From: Levilactobacillus koreensis JCM 16448 | GTDB lineage: Bacteria > Bacillota > Bacilli > Lactobacillales > Lactobacillaceae | Direction: 5' to 3' | DNA: 64,000 nucleotides | Assembly: GCF_001435525.1 (NCBI RefSeq) | Contig: NZ_AZDP01000064.1 | Coordinates: 14,210-78,209 of the forward strand | Shown: positions 29,255 through 39,886 of the stretch, in pieces | How positions within the stretch are numbered: position 1 is the stretch's first letter | How the letters are laid out: each line of letters begins with the position of its first letter | The notes under the pieces: generated by a model | Told to the model about the DNA's origin: nothing | What the model saw: only the letters and a program-made list of their open reading frames with translations | Databases searched by the model: none | Position numbers and translations under genes: made by a program

Positions 29255-30982
29255 ATGTTAGGTGTTCTAATCGGAGTCGTCGTAGTGGCGATTATCGTCT
29301 ATGTCGGCGTACTCGTTTACCAGCAACGAATACGGCAACAGGTGGCGGCGTTAACCACGAAAAAGGAAACTATGGTGGCAATCCCACTAGCCGACGAAGT
29401 CAATCTTGTCGGTCAATTAAGTCTGACCGGACAGTCGTTGGAACAATATCAGCAGCTGCAGGCCGATTTTACTGACATCACTGAGAACCGGTTTACCCGA
29501 ATCGACCAGCAGCTGGCAAAGCTGACCGAAGATTCTCGCGGATTAAATCTAATGGGCCTTCGTCGGGACCTCACTAAGGTTACTGAGTTGGTTAACCAAA
29601 CGGATGAACTCGTTCAATCCGTGCAGGCCAAATTAGCCGCTTTACAAGAGGTCGACAAGCAGCATCGACAAGCCGTTCGCGACCTAGAACAAAAGTATCA
29701 GGACCTGCGGAAGACGTTGCTCGCCAAGAACTTTGCGTTTGGGCCAAGCATTGACGGCCTCGAAGAACGCCTTAGCCAATTAGAAGATAACTTCGACACG
29801 TTCACGCGGTTGACCCAGTCAGGGGACCACGAACGGGCCGCCGATGTGTTGAGTCAGTTGCAGGACGATACGGCCGACCTTGAAGACCTCATCAAGACCA
29901 TTCCGCTCCTGTACAAAGATTTGACCGTCATTTATCCCGACCAAGTTAAGGAAATCAAGGGTGGCTATCAACAATTGACGGCCGACCACTATCAGTTCGG
30001 CGATGAAAATATTCCGGAACTGGTTCAACAGGTCTCCGACCGAATTAGTGAAAACTTAGAGACGTTGAGTAAGTTGCGGCCAGACGATGCCAAAGTCGTT
30101 AATGACCGGATCGCCGGGCAAATCGATCAGCTCTACGATTTGATGCAAACGGAAATCGATGCTAAGGACCCCGTTGAAGCTAATTTAGACGGAGTGGCGA
30201 AGTTTATTGCGCACGCCCAAAACCAGAGCCATACGTTGCTTAACGAGTTGGACCGGTTGAGTCAAAATTACACGCTGGACCATCAAGAATTAGAAACGGC
30301 ACGTGAACTCAATGAACAATTACGGGCCATTGACGGTATTTACCAGCGGGACGTGCAAGATTTGACGGGGAAGACTGCGACCTATTCACACGTTTTGGAA
30401 CATCAAAAGCAGCAAGAAAAAGATTTGAAGCAAATTGAGGAACAACAAGCACAAATTTTGAATGGCGTAGCTGGTCTGGCCGACGAAGAACGGCAGGCCC
30501 GCGACACGCTTCAACAATTCGACTTTAATCTACATAGTTTACGGCGTCAGGTGGAGAACTTAAACCTCCCCGGGATTCCCCAAGATTACTTGGATTACTT
30601 CTTCGTCGTCCGTGATGAAGTGGCGCAGCTAGCAACCGACATGGATCAACCACAGATCGACATGGAACGGATCACCAAGCAATTGCTGATCATCCAAACG
30701 GACCTGGATACCCTGCAGGAAAAGACGGATGACCTGATCGACAGCGCACAGCTAGCGGAACAGCTCTTGCAATACGCTAACCGCTACCAGACCAGTCACG
30801 AGAACGTTGCCGAAGCCAGCAAGAAGGCGGCCGATTTGTTTGAAAAGGATCACCAGTACGCCCAGGCCTTGGAAACCATTGCCACGGTACTGGACGACGT
30901 GGAACCAGGCTCCTACAAGCGATTGGAAGACGCCTATTACCAACGTAAGGGAACGGCGAAGCCAAAACGCGACGATGAATAA
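29255..30982 (+). CDS. ezrA: septation ring formation regulator EzrA
   Basis: The 575-residue protein has one N-terminal membrane helix (MLGVLIGVVVVAIIVYVGVLVY) and then a long spectrin-like coiled-coil rod rich in Gln, Leu, Asp and Glu. EzrA restrains FtsZ ring formation and recruits division and wall-synthesis proteins in Firmicutes. I start at the ATG 29255, after GGATGGGG; an earlier ATG at 29237 overlaps the ribosome site. The locus ezrA followed by a NifS-type desulfurase and thiI is a conserved order. Confidence 0.93.
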   Translation: MLGVLIGVVVVAIIVYVGVLVYQQRIRQQVAALTTKKETMVAIPLADEVNLVGQLSLTGQSLEQYQQLQADFTDITENRFTRIDQQLAKLTEDSRGLNLMGLRRDLTKVTELVNQTDELVQSVQAKLAALQEVDKQHRQAVRDLEQKYQDLRKTLLAKNFAFGPSIDGLEERLSQLEDNFDTFTRLTQSGDHERAADVLSQLQDDTADLEDLIKTIPLLYKDLTVIYPDQVKEIKGGYQQLTADHYQFGDENIPELVQQVSDRISENLETLSKLRPDDAKVVNDRIAGQIDQLYDLMQTEIDAKDPVEANLDGVAKFIAHAQNQSHTLLNELDRLSQNYTLDHQELETARELNEQLRAIDGIYQRDVQDLTGKTATYSHVLEHQKQQEKDLKQIEEQQAQILNGVAGLADEERQARDTLQQFDFNLHSLRRQVENLNLPGIPQDYLDYFFVVRDEVAQLATDMDQPQIDMERITKQLLIIQTDLDTLQEKTDDLIDSAQLAEQLLQYANRYQTSHENVAEASKKAADLFEKDHQYAQALETIATVLDDVEPGSYKRLEDAYYQRKGTAKPKRDDE

Positions 30983-30997
30983 ATTGATTTAAAATTG

Positions 30998-31066
30998 AAC
31001 ACGGGCGTTACGTCGTGTGACTATGAGAGCATGGTCACGTGGACGTAGCGCCCGTGTTGCCTTTTG
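30998..31066 (+). terminator. long hairpin terminator after ezrA
   Basis: AACACGGGCGTTACGTCGTG and its complement ending CGTAGCGCCCGTGTT make a stem of about 28 bp capped by GAGA, followed by TTTT a few bases later. Confidence 0.75.
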
Positions 31067-31265
31067 AGACGGCGGGATGGTTAAGGCACAGGTTGAAACT
31101 CGATGTGTCTTTCCAAGTTGAATACTACAACCGTTAAAATTTACGCTTAAGCGTTTTAAGAGAAGTCTTTGAATTCTTCTGATTTTGGTTGATTTACATT
31201 GAGTCCCACCAAGATTCTGTAGACAGCATGGATTTCCACCTAGGTCTTTTTTACTAGAACACTAG

Positions 31266-31450
31266 TGTAAGCCGAGAGGTCGCTAAATATGGGCCCAGGC
31301 GCGTCGTTCTGCTTAGTTGACGGTGAACTTCTGTCGGCTTAGCAGAAGACCAAGCTTGTAGACTCGTGGTCTTCGAGGCTTCAAGTTGTGTCCGCACCGT
31401 TCCGGCCCATATTTGGCGGCCGGTAAGGCGAAGGTACCACTAGGTTGCCA
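31266..31450 (+). repeat. family B structured repeat, copy B2
   Basis: This is a full copy. The closing stem pairs 31285-31295 (AAATATGGGCC) with 31404-31414 (GGCCCATATTT). Inside are a hairpin CTGCTTAG/CTTAGCAG and a second CTTGTAGACTCG/CGAGGCTTCAAG. The outer ends GCCGAGAGGTCG and CGGCCGGTAAGGC can pair around an internal loop. It lies upstream of the desulfurase gene; the adjoining 200 bases back to the ezrA terminator hold no gene. Confidence 0.8.
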
Positions 31451-31600
31451 GGATAAGAATATCAAGAACTTTAAGCCTTGATTCACCAGAAAACCACGAG
31501 ATTTAGGCCGCGCCACTTGTGGTTCGTAAAGTTTGTGTTTATAATGAGAAAGAATTTCTATCGGAGTCGAACCAATAGAAAAGAGATAAGAGGGTTCTGT

Positions 31601-32746
31601 ATGATTTATTTTGATAACAGTGCAACGACTAAGGCCGCGCCCGAAGTCGTTGATACTTATGCAAAGGTCAGCGCGAATTACTGGGGGAACCCATCAAGCT
31701 TACACAAGTTTGGGGAACAAGCTTTTAATCTACTTGAACAATCCCGGCAACAGATCGCTGATCTATTAGGCGTCAAGCTCAGTGAGATCCTTTTCACCAG
31801 CGGTGGTACCGAGGGTGATAATTGGGCCATCAAGGGAACAGCGATGGCTAAGCGGGAGTTTGGTAACCACTTGATTACGACCGAGGTCGAACATCCGGCG
31901 GTTCACAATTCCATGGAACAACTTAAGCAACTGGGCTTTGAGGTCACTTATTTACCAGTCGATGAAAATGGCCGGGTTTCCGCAGAAGACTTGCGGGCCG
32001 CCATCAAACCATCGACGATCTTAGTGTCCACGATGGCCGTGAATAACGAAATCGGGGCCGTACAACCACTCGAAGAGATTGCGGCCGTTTTGCGGGACTT
32101 CCCCCGGATTCACTGGCACATCGATGCCGTTCAGGGAATCGGTAAGGGTCTGGCCGACAAGATCTTTAACGATCGCGTTGACTTCGTAACGTTCTCCGGT
32201 CACAAGTTCCATGCGCCACGTGGTATCGGCTTTATGTACAAGCGACAGGGCCGTAAGCTTGATCCCCTGATGGCTGGTGGGGGTCAGGAACGTAATTTAC
32301 GCTCTGGAACCGAAAACCTACCGGCTATTGCGGCCATGGCGAAGGCGTTACGGTTGCTACTCGATAACGAGGCGGTTAAGGTCAAGCGGCAGCGTGAGAT
32401 TCGCTTAGCCATCTTGCATCACGTCGAAAAGTTCCCGAACGTCACGATTTTCTCTAAGGACCTGCCCGTCTTTGCACCGCACATTCTGTGCTTTGCCATC
32501 GCCGGTGTCCGTGGTGAAACTATCGTGCACGCCTTCGAGGAACACGACATTTACATTTCAACGACGAGTGCTTGTTCTTCCAAGAAGCACGTGGAGTCCA
32601 GCACGTTGCAGGCCATGAAGATCGATGATGGCATTGCCACGAGTGCTGTGCGGATTTCTTTGGACGAACATAACACTATGGCGGAAGCCGAAGAATTTAA
32701 CCGTGTATTTGACGAGTTATACACGCAATTTGCAAAATTAAACTAA
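31601..32746 (+). CDS. cysteine desulfurase (NifS/IscS-like, ThiI partner)
   Basis: This PLP enzyme removes sulfur from cysteine as a persulfide, here most likely for ThiI. The 381-residue protein starts MIYFDNSATTKAAPEVV; the PLP lysine is K202 in FSGHKFHAPRG and the persulfide cysteine is C325 in STTSACSSKKH. The ATG at 31601 follows AGAGGG; longer in-frame starts run into repeat B2. thiI begins 30 bases downstream. Confidence 0.92.
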   Translation: MIYFDNSATTKAAPEVVDTYAKVSANYWGNPSSLHKFGEQAFNLLEQSRQQIADLLGVKLSEILFTSGGTEGDNWAIKGTAMAKREFGNHLITTEVEHPAVHNSMEQLKQLGFEVTYLPVDENGRVSAEDLRAAIKPSTILVSTMAVNNEIGAVQPLEEIAAVLRDFPRIHWHIDAVQGIGKGLADKIFNDRVDFVTFSGHKFHAPRGIGFMYKRQGRKLDPLMAGGGQERNLRSGTENLPAIAAMAKALRLLLDNEAVKVKRQREIRLAILHHVEKFPNVTIFSKDLPVFAPHILCFAIAGVRGETIVHAFEEHDIYISTTSACSSKKHVESSTLQAMKIDDGIATSAVRISLDEHNTMAEAEEFNRVFDELYTQFAKLN

Positions 32747-32776
32747 AAGTAACTACCAAACGAAAGGGGTCGCGCA

Positions 32777-33994
32777 ATGGAATACAGCGAAATTATGGTC
32801 CGTTACGGCGAGCTGTCGACGAAGGGTAAGAACAAAAAAGACTTCATCAAGCAGCTGGGCCAAAACGTCCGCAAGGCGCTCAGTACCTTTGAGGGTATTG
32901 AAGTTAAAGCACAACACGACCGCCTACACGTGACGTTAAACGGGGCGGACTCAGAAGCCGTCATGAAACGGTTGAAGGGTGTCTTTGGTATCGAAAACTT
33001 CTCGCCATCGGTCAAGGTCGAGAAGGATATCGACGCCATCAAGGAAACGGCCGTGGCCATGGTCAAGGAAGCTTTCAAACCAGGCATGACCTTTAAAATC
33101 AACACGCGGCGTCAAGACAAGGAATTCGAATACGATACCTACCAGATGAACGAAATTCTGGGGAGTACGTTACTCGAAAGTATTCCCGAACTGACCGTTA
33201 AGATGAAGCACCCCGACCTGGAGTTACGGGTCGAAGTGCGGATGAACGGGGTCTTCTTATCCGGTGAAACCGTTCAAGGTGCCGGCGGATTGCCCGTTGG
33301 AACTGGTGGCAAGGCCGTCATGATGCTCTCCGGTGGGATCGACTCACCGGTCGCGTCCTACTACGCTTTGCGACGTGGTGTCAAAATTGACATGGTCCAC
33401 TTCTTTAGTCCGCCATACACGTCCGAACAAGCCTTAGCCAAGGCCAAGGAATTGACGGCGCGTTTGGCTGGTTACTCCGGTGGAATTCAGTTTATTCAGG
33501 TGCCATTCACCAAGATTCAAGAGACCATCAAGGAAAAAGTGCCCGAAGGTTACCTGATGACGATTCAACGCCGGCTGATGTTACGGTTGACGGCGGCGAT
33601 TGCCGAGAAGCGTCACGCCAAGGGGATTTTCAACGGGGAATCGTTGGGCCAAGTGGCCTCACAAACGTTGGAAAGTATGGCTGCCATCAACGATGTCACG
33701 TCCATGCCGATCTTACGACCACTCTTGTCGATGGATAAGACGGAAATCATCAAGGTTGCCGAAGACATCGACACCTATGACCTGTCCATTTTGCCATACG
33801 AAGACTGCTGTACGATCTTCACGCCACCAGCACCCAAGACGCATCCCGACTTGGAAAAGTCTCGGAAGTACGAAAAGTACATTGATGTTGAAGGTTTGAT
33901 GCAGGAAGCACTCGACGGGATCACCATCACGGAAATCCGGCCAGGGGACAACTACCTGAACCAGAATGAAGACGTGTTTGCTGAATTACTGTAA
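32777..33994 (+). CDS. thiI: tRNA 4-thiouridine synthase ThiI
   Basis: The enzyme adds sulfur to U8 of tRNA and can also supply sulfur for thiamine synthesis. The 405 residues comprise a ferredoxin-like and THUMP region (1-165) and a PP-loop adenylation domain with SGGIDS at 185-190. There is no C-terminal rhodanese domain, the usual Firmicute form, in which the neighbouring desulfurase supplies persulfide. AAAGGGG precedes the ATG. Confidence 0.95.
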   Translation: MEYSEIMVRYGELSTKGKNKKDFIKQLGQNVRKALSTFEGIEVKAQHDRLHVTLNGADSEAVMKRLKGVFGIENFSPSVKVEKDIDAIKETAVAMVKEAFKPGMTFKINTRRQDKEFEYDTYQMNEILGSTLLESIPELTVKMKHPDLELRVEVRMNGVFLSGETVQGAGGLPVGTGGKAVMMLSGGIDSPVASYYALRRGVKIDMVHFFSPPYTSEQALAKAKELTARLAGYSGGIQFIQVPFTKIQETIKEKVPEGYLMTIQRRLMLRLTAAIAEKRHAKGIFNGESLGQVASQTLESMAAINDVTSMPILRPLLSMDKTEIIKVAEDIDTYDLSILPYEDCCTIFTPPAPKTHPDLEKSRKYEKYIDVEGLMQEALDGITITEIRPGDNYLNQNEDVFAELL

Positions 33995-33999
33995 AAAGA

Positions 34000-34110
34000 G
34001 TGTGCCAATAGGCGGTTAGCTGGCGAGTATTAAGATTGATAACCGAATAATCCCGGGTTTGGATTGTTTGGTTATCAGGCTTAAGCGGAACCAGCTGCCT
34101 GTTGGCACAC
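34000..34110 (+). repeat. family C structured repeat, copy C1
   Basis: A 14-bp stem pairs 34000-34013 (GTGTGCCAATAGGC) with 34097-34110 (GCCTGTTGGCACAC), continues as TTAGCTGG/CCAGCT, and encloses an inner hairpin TGATAACCGAA..TTTGGTTATCA around GGTTTGGATTG. It begins six bases after the thiI stop. There is no T-run, so a simple terminator is unlikely. It resembles C2 at 59071. Confidence 0.7.
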
Positions 34111-34135
34111 GTTTCAGCAATCTAAAATTAGACAT

Positions 34136-34177
34136 GAAAAGGACTGTGCAAACCCTGCATAGTCCCTTTTTGTATAC
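34136..34177 (-). terminator. terminator of the dehydrogenase gene (bidirectional)
   Basis: AAAAGGACTGTGC and GCATAGTCCCTTTTT form a hairpin with a T-run on each strand, so it can also stop + strand transcripts from thiI. Confidence 0.8.
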
Positions 34178-34184
34178 AACAAAT

Positions 34185-35171
34185 TTAATTAACGGCGTGT
34201 CGGCTGTGTTTGCCGTCAATGATGTCCTTAGCGTCGTTTAACGCAATCTCCAAACCGTTCTTCACGGCCAACTTAGTAAAGAAGGCAACGTGTGGCGTGA
34301 CAATCACGTTTGGCATGGCATTCAACTCTTGGAAGTCCTTTGGCGTCTCGGCGTACGGCTTTTCGAGGCGGAAGAAGCCAACCTCGTTAGCCAGCGTGTC
34401 CAGTCCGGCACCGGCAATCTCTTTGGTCTTGAGGGCGTCAATCAGAGCCTGGGTGTCCACGAGTTCGCCGCGGGCCATGTTGATCAGGATGGCGTTGGAT
34501 TTCATTTTCTTCAGTGCGGCCGCGTTGATGATGTTCTTGGTCGATGGTAGGAGCGGCGTGTGCAGTGAGATAATATCGGCTTCCTTAAAAATCGTTTCCA
34601 AGTCGGTGTAGGTCGTGTAAGGTTCCAGACCGGCGTCGTAGAAGGGGTCGTAGGTTAAGACCTTGGCACCCAGGGCGCTATAGATTTGGGCGGTGGCCCC
34701 GCCAATATGACCGGCACCAATCAGACCGACTGTGCAGTTGAAAATTTCGGTGCTACTCATCGACGCGTCCCAGGTAAAGTTGCCAGCGGCCATGCGGGCT
34801 TGATACTCGCCGATGTGGCGTAGCAGGTACATGGCTTGCGTCACGCCCATTTCAGCAATGGCCCGTGGTGAGTAGGAGGCCACGTTGGTCAGGGTAATTC
34901 CGTGCTTGCTGGCGGCAGCAACGTCCTGATTGTCGACGCCGACTTGACGAACGGCCAGCTGTTTGATGCCAAACTTTTCAAAGGTGGCGTAGGCTTCTTC
35001 GGTAACGGGAGCAATTCCTTTAGAGGAGACACCATCATACCCCTTCGCTAATTTAGCCGTGTCCGCGGTGAGCGCTTCACTGGTTGTGCCAACTTCGACG
35101 TTGTTTGCCTTGCCCCAGGCCTGTGCGTAGGGTTCCTCGATATCGATAACACCGTAACAAAAGATTTTCAA
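34185..35171 (-). CDS. D-2-hydroxyacid dehydrogenase (D-lactate dehydrogenase-like)
   Basis: The NAD-dependent enzyme has 328 residues. GLIGAGHIGG is the Rossmann loop; the catalytic Arg is in NMARGELVDT, the Glu in LANEVGFF and the His in VTPHVAFFT. Its nearest types are D-lactate and D-2-hydroxyisocaproate dehydrogenases; the substrate cannot be fixed from sequence. The start is TTG at 35171, 8 bases after GGAGG; the TTG at 35186 overlaps that site. Confidence 0.88.
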   Translation of the reverse strand: MKIFCYGVIDIEEPYAQAWGKANNVEVGTTSEALTADTAKLAKGYDGVSSKGIAPVTEEAYATFEKFGIKQLAVRQVGVDNQDVAAASKHGITLTNVASYSPRAIAEMGVTQAMYLLRHIGEYQARMAAGNFTWDASMSSTEIFNCTVGLIGAGHIGGATAQIYSALGAKVLTYDPFYDAGLEPYTTYTDLETIFKEADIISLHTPLLPSTKNIINAAALKKMKSNAILINMARGELVDTQALIDALKTKEIAGAGLDTLANEVGFFRLEKPYAETPKDFQELNAMPNVIVTPHVAFFTKLAVKNGLEIALNDAKDIIDGKHSRHAVN

Positions 35172-35515
35172 TCTGAAAGCCTCCAAATGATTTTTTAATC
35201 CGCTTTCCTCAATTGAACTACAGAGGGGGTAGGGAGTGCAAGCCGAAAAGTAGTTTCTGGTGGAATTTGTTTTGGATATTAGACGAAAAAGTTAAGAATT
35301 AGGAGGGTCGAAAGGTGAGTATAACAACTGGTAAACTCACCTTTTAAAACTCAGTGAATTGGCAATTGGAGCATCATATGGAATTCAGATATAATATAAT
35401 TAACCTTATATTATATTTATAGGAAACAACATTTTGAGAGATGGAATAACTGTGATAAGCTGATTTCGTGCTTTAAGCCGATCTAATTCTAAGTGAAGGT
35501 TATAGGAGGGGATAG
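35172..35515. other. intergenic region with hairpin and promoter-like box
   Basis: No gene is seen. AAAGGTGAGT (35311-35320) and ACTCACCTTTT (35335-35345) form a terminator-like hairpin. TTGGAG-N18-TATAAT, with the -10 at 35390-35395, could drive the small membrane protein gene downstream. Confidence 0.4.
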
Positions 35516-35518
35516 GTG

Positions 35519-35680
35519 TTGACCAGTAGAAAGATTAAAAACATAATCAATCTGATCTTAGCCATTCTAATTGTAATTGCCATCTTTGCTGTGCGTGGCA
35601 ATTATATTTTGTTTTGGGGAATCGTTCTGGTTATCTACGTGAGTCAGTGGGGATTATTCAAGTGGCTTGAGAAGCGCTAA
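35519..35680 (+). CDS. small membrane protein (53 aa)
   Basis: The frame starts at TTG 35519 (or GTG 35516), 7 bases after GGAGGGG. The product is LTSRKIKNIINLILAILIV then IAIFAVRGNYILFWGIVLVI and YVSQWGLFKWLEKR: two membrane helices with basic ends. It resembles short hypothetical membrane proteins of lactobacilli; I recognise no family. Confidence 0.55.
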   Translation: MTSRKIKNIINLILAILIVIAIFAVRGNYILFWGIVLVIYVSQWGLFKWLEKR

Positions 35681-35880
35681 GTTTGTTGTAAAGACACATT
35701 CTGAACCGGGGCGCGGCCTCTCAAACTACATTTTTCCTTGAATTTTCCTTGATAAAACACTCATCAATTAGTTTTTTCGTATTTTCTACCAAAAAGCTTG
35801 TCTTTCACCCGCCGAATGCGCGATAATTGAAGCAATTAATCGGTGAAGAACCGATAAATATCTCGAAGGGGTTGATCTGC

Positions 35881-36390
35881 GTGGAAGTTACACGACTCGG
35901 CGATACATTCTCTCTTTCCGGCGACTTGCCAGAAGTAGGGGATCAGTTACCAAAGTTTAAGGTGTTTGATCAGAACAATGTCAAAGTTAAAACTGCTAAT
36001 TTAATTGGTAAGGTGACTTTGATCAGTGTTGTTCCGGACCTCGATACGCCCGTTTGCACGATTCAGACGCGGAAGTTTACCCAGCAGGCAGACCATTATC
36101 CAGACGCCAAATTCTGTACGATCTCAAATAATTCGATTGCGGAACAGACTGGCTGGTGTGCCGCTCAGGGTGTAGAAAACGTTGACCTGTTATCCGATGA
36201 AGAATTGTCATTTGGATACGAAATGGGCCTGTACGTTCCTAACCTGGGGAATTTGGCGCGGTCAATCTGGATCATTGATGACACTGGTAAGATCGTTTAC
36301 CGGCAGATCGTCAAGGAACAAACGCACGAACCAGATTACTTGGCTGCTATTAACGCCCTCGAAAAGTTAGTCTCACGTGTTGACCTTTAG
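35881..36390 (+). CDS. tpx: thiol peroxidase Tpx (atypical 2-Cys peroxiredoxin)
   Basis: This enzyme reduces alkyl and hydrogen peroxides using thioredoxin. The 169-residue protein starts at GTG 35881 (EVTRLGDTFSLSGDLPEVGD). The peroxidatic C59 in DLDTPVCTIQTRKF and the resolving C93 in TGWCAAQGV sit where the family has them. GAAGGGG precedes the start. A longer in-frame ATG at 35854-type position lacks a ribosome site. Confidence 0.93.
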   Translation: MEVTRLGDTFSLSGDLPEVGDQLPKFKVFDQNNVKVKTANLIGKVTLISVVPDLDTPVCTIQTRKFTQQADHYPDAKFCTISNNSIAEQTGWCAAQGVENVDLLSDEELSFGYEMGLYVPNLGNLARSIWIIDDTGKIVYRQIVKEQTHEPDYLAAINALEKLVSRVDL

Positions 36391-36411
36391 GCTAAAATTG
36401 AGTAGACTATG

Positions 36412-36652
36412 TGAAAGTAGCGTTGAACAAGTCAGTAGCGTTAGTTAGACTGCTTAGAGAGCCGGAATTGCTGGAAACCGGTGGGTCAGACTAACGCGAA
36501 AGTAGCTTGCGAGCTGCCGGACTGAACCAACAGTAAGTCCGGACCGGAGCACTCTCCGTTAACAAAGAAGTTAAGTGGGGCATGAACGCCCAATTTAGGT
36601 GGTACCGCGAAGAAATCTTCGTCCTAATTTTTTAGGATGGAGATTTTTTTGT
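36412..36652 (+). promoter_or_regulatory. T-box riboswitch of valS
   Basis: The Stem I opening is GTTGAACAAGTCAGTAGCG; the AGTA motif is followed by GCGTTAGT, which pairs with ACTAACGC. On the 3' side GAA (36498-36500), one base, then GTA (36502-36504) gives a Val specifier. The T-box core TTAGGTGGTACCGCG is followed by CGTCCTAA (antiterminator) and the terminator hairpin 36612-36650 with T7. Uncharged tRNA-Val should permit readthrough into valS. Confidence 0.93.
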
Positions 36653-36699
36653 GCCATCAAACGTTAACTTCGTGCAGACAAGAAAGGAATTGATTACAA

Positions 36700-39366
36700 A
36701 TGGCTGACAAGCAAATCGATATGCCAACCAAGTACGATCCGACCGCCGTTGAAGCTGGCCGGTACCAAACTTGGCTCGACGAAGATGTTTTCAAACCCAG
36801 TGGTGACAAGAAAGCCACTCCTTATTCCATCGTTTTACCGCCACCAAACGTTACCGGGAAGCTGCATTTAGGCCACGCCTGGGACACGACTTTACAAGAC
36901 ATGATCATTCGGCAAAAGCGGATGCAGGGCTTTGATACACTCTGGATTCCCGGGATGGACCATGCCGGTATCGCCACGCAAGCCAAGGTCGAAGCTCGTT
37001 TGCGCGAACAGGGGATTACCCGTTACGACTTAGGCCGCAAAAAGTTTGTCGACAAGGTTTGGGAATGGAAGGACGAATACGCCGCCACCATTCACAAGCA
37101 ATGGGCCAAAATGGGATTGTCCATGGACTACTCCCGTGAACGCTTTACCTTGGACCAGGGCTTGTCCGATGCCGTCAAGAAGGTCTTCGTAACGCTGTAC
37201 AAGAAGGGCCTGATCTACCGGGGCGAGTACATTATCAACTGGGATCCTCAAGCTCGGACTGCACTGTCTGATATCGAAGTCATTCACCAAGACGATAAGG
37301 GTGCGTTCTACCACGTTAAATACCCATTTGCCGATCCCGACTATACGTTTAACGGCAAGCACTACATCGAAATTGCCACGACCCGTCCTGAAACCATGAT
37401 GGGAGACACCGCCGTTGCCGTTAACCCTGATGATGACCGGTACAAGGACTTAGTGGGCAAGAAGGTTATTCTGCCATTAGCCAACCGTGAAATTCCGATC
37501 ATTGCCGACCAATACGTGGACATCAACTTTGGGACTGGGATGGTTAAGATTACCCCTGCCCATGACCCTAATGACTTCTTAGTAGGTAACCGGCATAACC
37601 TCGAGCGCATCAACACCATGAACGAAGACGCCTCCATGAACGACCGTGCCGGCAAGTACGCTGGTATGGACCGTTTCGACGCCCGTAAGGCCATGGTCGC
37701 TGACTTGGATGATCAAGGCTTAATGATCAAGATCGATCCAATCGTTCACTCCGTTGGTCATTCCGAACGGACCGGGGTTCAAGTCGAAGCCCGGCTGTCC
37801 ACGCAATGGTTTGTGAAGATGAAGCCACTTGCTGAAGCCGCCATCAAGAACCAAGAGGGCGACAACGCGGTTGATTTCGTGCCAGAACGGTTCGAACACA
37901 CCTTTACGCAATGGATGGAAAATGTCCATGACTGGGTTATCTCGCGTCAACTCTGGTGGGGTCACCGGATTCCGGCTTGGTACAACAAGAAGACCGGCGA
38001 AGTCTACGTCAACGAAGAAGCGCCGAAGGATATTGAAAACTGGGAACAAGATCCCGATGTCTTGGACACCTGGTTCTCCAGTGCTCTGTGGCCATTCTCC
38101 ACGATGGGCTGGCCAGACGAAGATAGCGCCGATTATAAACGTTACTTCCCAACCGACACATTAGTTACCGGTTACGACATCATCTTCTTCTGGGTTTCCC
38201 GGATGATCTTCCAAAGCCTCGAATTTACTGGCAAGAAGCCGTTTAAACACGTGCTCTTACACGGGTTGATTCGGGCCGAAGATGGTCGGAAGATGAGTAA
38301 GTCACTGGGCAACGGGATCGACCCAATGGACGTCATCGATAAGTATGGTGCCGACGCGCTGCGGTGGTTCTTATCTACCGGTTCAACGGCGGGCCAAGAC
38401 GTTCGCTTCAGCTATGATAAGATGGACGCGGCCTGGAACTTTATCAACAAGATCTGGAACGCCAGCCGGTTTGTCATCATGAATTTGGGCGAAAACACCA
38501 AGCCAGAAGTTCCGGCTGCTGACAAGTGGGACCTGACCGACAAGTGGATCTTAAGCCGCTTGAACGGCACGGTTAAGCACGTGACGGAAATGTTTGACAA
38601 GTTCGAATTCGGTGAAGCCGGTCGGGCACTGTACAACTTTATCTGGAACGACTTCTGTGATTGGTATATCGAAATGAGTAAGGAAGTCTTGACGGGCGAC
38701 GATGCAGCCGCTAAGGCCAACAAGCAGGACTTGTTAGCTTACGTCTTGGACCAAACCTTACGTTTGCTACAACCAATCATGCCATTCGTGACGGAAGCCA
38801 TCTGGCAAGCGATGCCACATGATGGTCAATCTCTGGTTACGGCGGCTTACCCAGTCGACCACCCAGAATTTGACAATGCCACGGCGGAAGCTAACATGAC
38901 TAGTTTGATCGACTTGATCAAGGCTGTCCGGAACATCCGGGCCGAAGCCAACGCACCGATGTCAACGCCAATCGACTTGCAGATCAAGACCAGCGACGAC
39001 CAACTCCACAGTGTCTTTGAAAACAACCGCGACTACATCGACCGGTTCGTTCACCCAAAGAACTTGGAAATTGGTGCTGACTTGGTTGCACCGAAGTTAG
39101 CCATGACTGGTGTCATCACGGGTGCCGAAGTTTCTGTACCGTTAGCCGAATTGGTCGACCTACATGACGAAGTGAAACGCTTGGACAAGGAAGTTGACAA
39201 GTACACGGCCGAAGTTCAACGGGCAACCAAAAAGCTCGGTAACGAACGTTTCGTGGCCAACGCCCCAGAAGACGTGGTCAACGCCGAACGCGAAAAACAA
39301 GCAGATAACGAAAAGAAGTTAGCGGCCACGCAACAACGGTTAGCTGACATCAAAGCACAACTTTAA
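36700..39366 (+). CDS. valS: valyl-tRNA synthetase
   Basis: This class I synthetase charges tRNA-Val and edits Thr-tRNA-Val. Its 888 residues include HLGH at 56-59, KMSKS at 531-535, the editing domain between, and a C-terminal coiled-coil arm ([29 protein letters not shown]). AAAGGAATTG precedes the ATG. It is controlled by the upstream T-box and followed by a terminator. Confidence 0.97.
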   Translation: MADKQIDMPTKYDPTAVEAGRYQTWLDEDVFKPSGDKKATPYSIVLPPPNVTGKLHLGHAWDTTLQDMIIRQKRMQGFDTLWIPGMDHAGIATQAKVEARLREQGITRYDLGRKKFVDKVWEWKDEYAATIHKQWAKMGLSMDYSRERFTLDQGLSDAVKKVFVTLYKKGLIYRGEYIINWDPQARTALSDIEVIHQDDKGAFYHVKYPFADPDYTFNGKHYIEIATTRPETMMGDTAVAVNPDDDRYKDLVGKKVILPLANREIPIIADQYVDINFGTGMVKITPAHDPNDFLVGNRHNLERINTMNEDASMNDRAGKYAGMDRFDARKAMVADLDDQGLMIKIDPIVHSVGHSERTGVQVEARLSTQWFVKMKPLAEAAIKNQEGDNAVDFVPERFEHTFTQWMENVHDWVISRQLWWGHRIPAWYNKKTGEVYVNEEAPKDIENWEQDPDVLDTWFSSALWPFSTMGWPDEDSADYKRYFPTDTLVTGYDIIFFWVSRMIFQSLEFTGKKPFKHVLLHGLIRAEDGRKMSKSLGNGIDPMDVIDKYGADALRWFLSTGSTAGQDVRFSYDKMDAAWNFINKIWNASRFVIMNLGENTKPEVPAADKWDLTDKWILSRLNGTVKHVTEMFDKFEFGEAGRALYNFIWNDFCDWYIEMSKEVLTGDDAAAKANKQDLLAYVLDQTLRLLQPIMPFVTEAIWQAMPHDGQSLVTAAYPVDHPEFDNATAEANMTSLIDLIKAVRNIRAEANAPMSTPIDLQIKTSDDQLHSVFENNRDYIDRFVHPKNLEIGADLVAPKLAMTGVITGAEVSVPLAELVDLHDEVKRLDKEVDKYTAEVQRATKKLGNERFVANAPEDVVNAEREKQADNEKKLAATQQRLADIKAQL

Positions 39367-39395
39367 GCTATTCAATTAGCTTGAAGACGTCACTA

Positions 39396-39443
39396 GAATA
39401 GTCCGAGAGGTCAGTACTTGCTGACTTCTTGGACTATTTTTTC
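39396..39443 (+). terminator. terminator after valS
   Basis: AATAGTCCGAGAGGTCAG and CTGACTTCTTGGACTATT form the stem, followed by T6. Confidence 0.9.
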
Positions 39444-39455
39444 GGTTGTGGATTC

Positions 39456-39560
39456 TAAGACTATACCTGTTGCGGGAGCGCCCAAGCCGGTGAAGTGGGC
39501 TTCCTTTGATTGAAAACGATGCTTGTGTTTTCAATTAACATAGCACGGTTGAGACAGGTA
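39456..39560 (-). repeat. degenerate family A repeat, copy A6
   Basis: On the - strand one can align CAACCGTG, a hairpin ATTGAAAAC/GTTTTCAAT in the place of hairpin 2, AGCC/GGCT in the place of hairpin 3, and GGGCGCTCCCGCAACAGG for the conserved block. Primary identity is low, but the order of hairpins is kept. It faces A7 across about 115 bases. Confidence 0.5.
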
Positions 39561-39675
39561 CTGTGATTAGATTGGCCACGGGGATTACTTTCAAGTGGAT
39601 ACAATGACAATTCACGTGAGCTGTAATTTTGCTAATGGTGGCTGTATGTTCCAGCTCAACGTTTGTTAGAACAGT

Positions 39676-39786
39676 AATCGATCTTAGCCGTAGGAGGCCA
39701 GGGGTGTAGCCAGCCGAGTGCAAAGACTGGCGTTCTTCCAGGCCGAAGCGTCCCCACAACAGGCGGAATCTCTGGTAGCCGGAGAC
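39676..39786 (+). repeat. family A repeat, copy A7 (hairpins 1-2 deleted)
   Basis: The left end AATCGATCTTAGCCGTAGGAGG and closing stem GCCAGGGG/(T)CTCTGG remain. Hairpins 1 and 2 are missing; hairpin 3 (GACTGG/CCAGGC) and GCGTCCCCACAACAGGCGG are present. It lies upstream of folC with its 3' end toward the gene. Confidence 0.75.
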
Positions 39787-39886
39787 GATAATTTTTAACA
39801 AGTATCGTCAGCAATGGAATTGCCTCTTCACTACCAGAGAAAATCTGCTAGACTGAGAAATAGCGATTAGTCGGGAGGTTTTAATT

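Noticed and set aside
35695-35727. Possible family A remnant (ATTCTGAACCGGGGCGCGG)
   Set aside because: It resembles left and right ends fused as in A5, but the match is short and has several differences.
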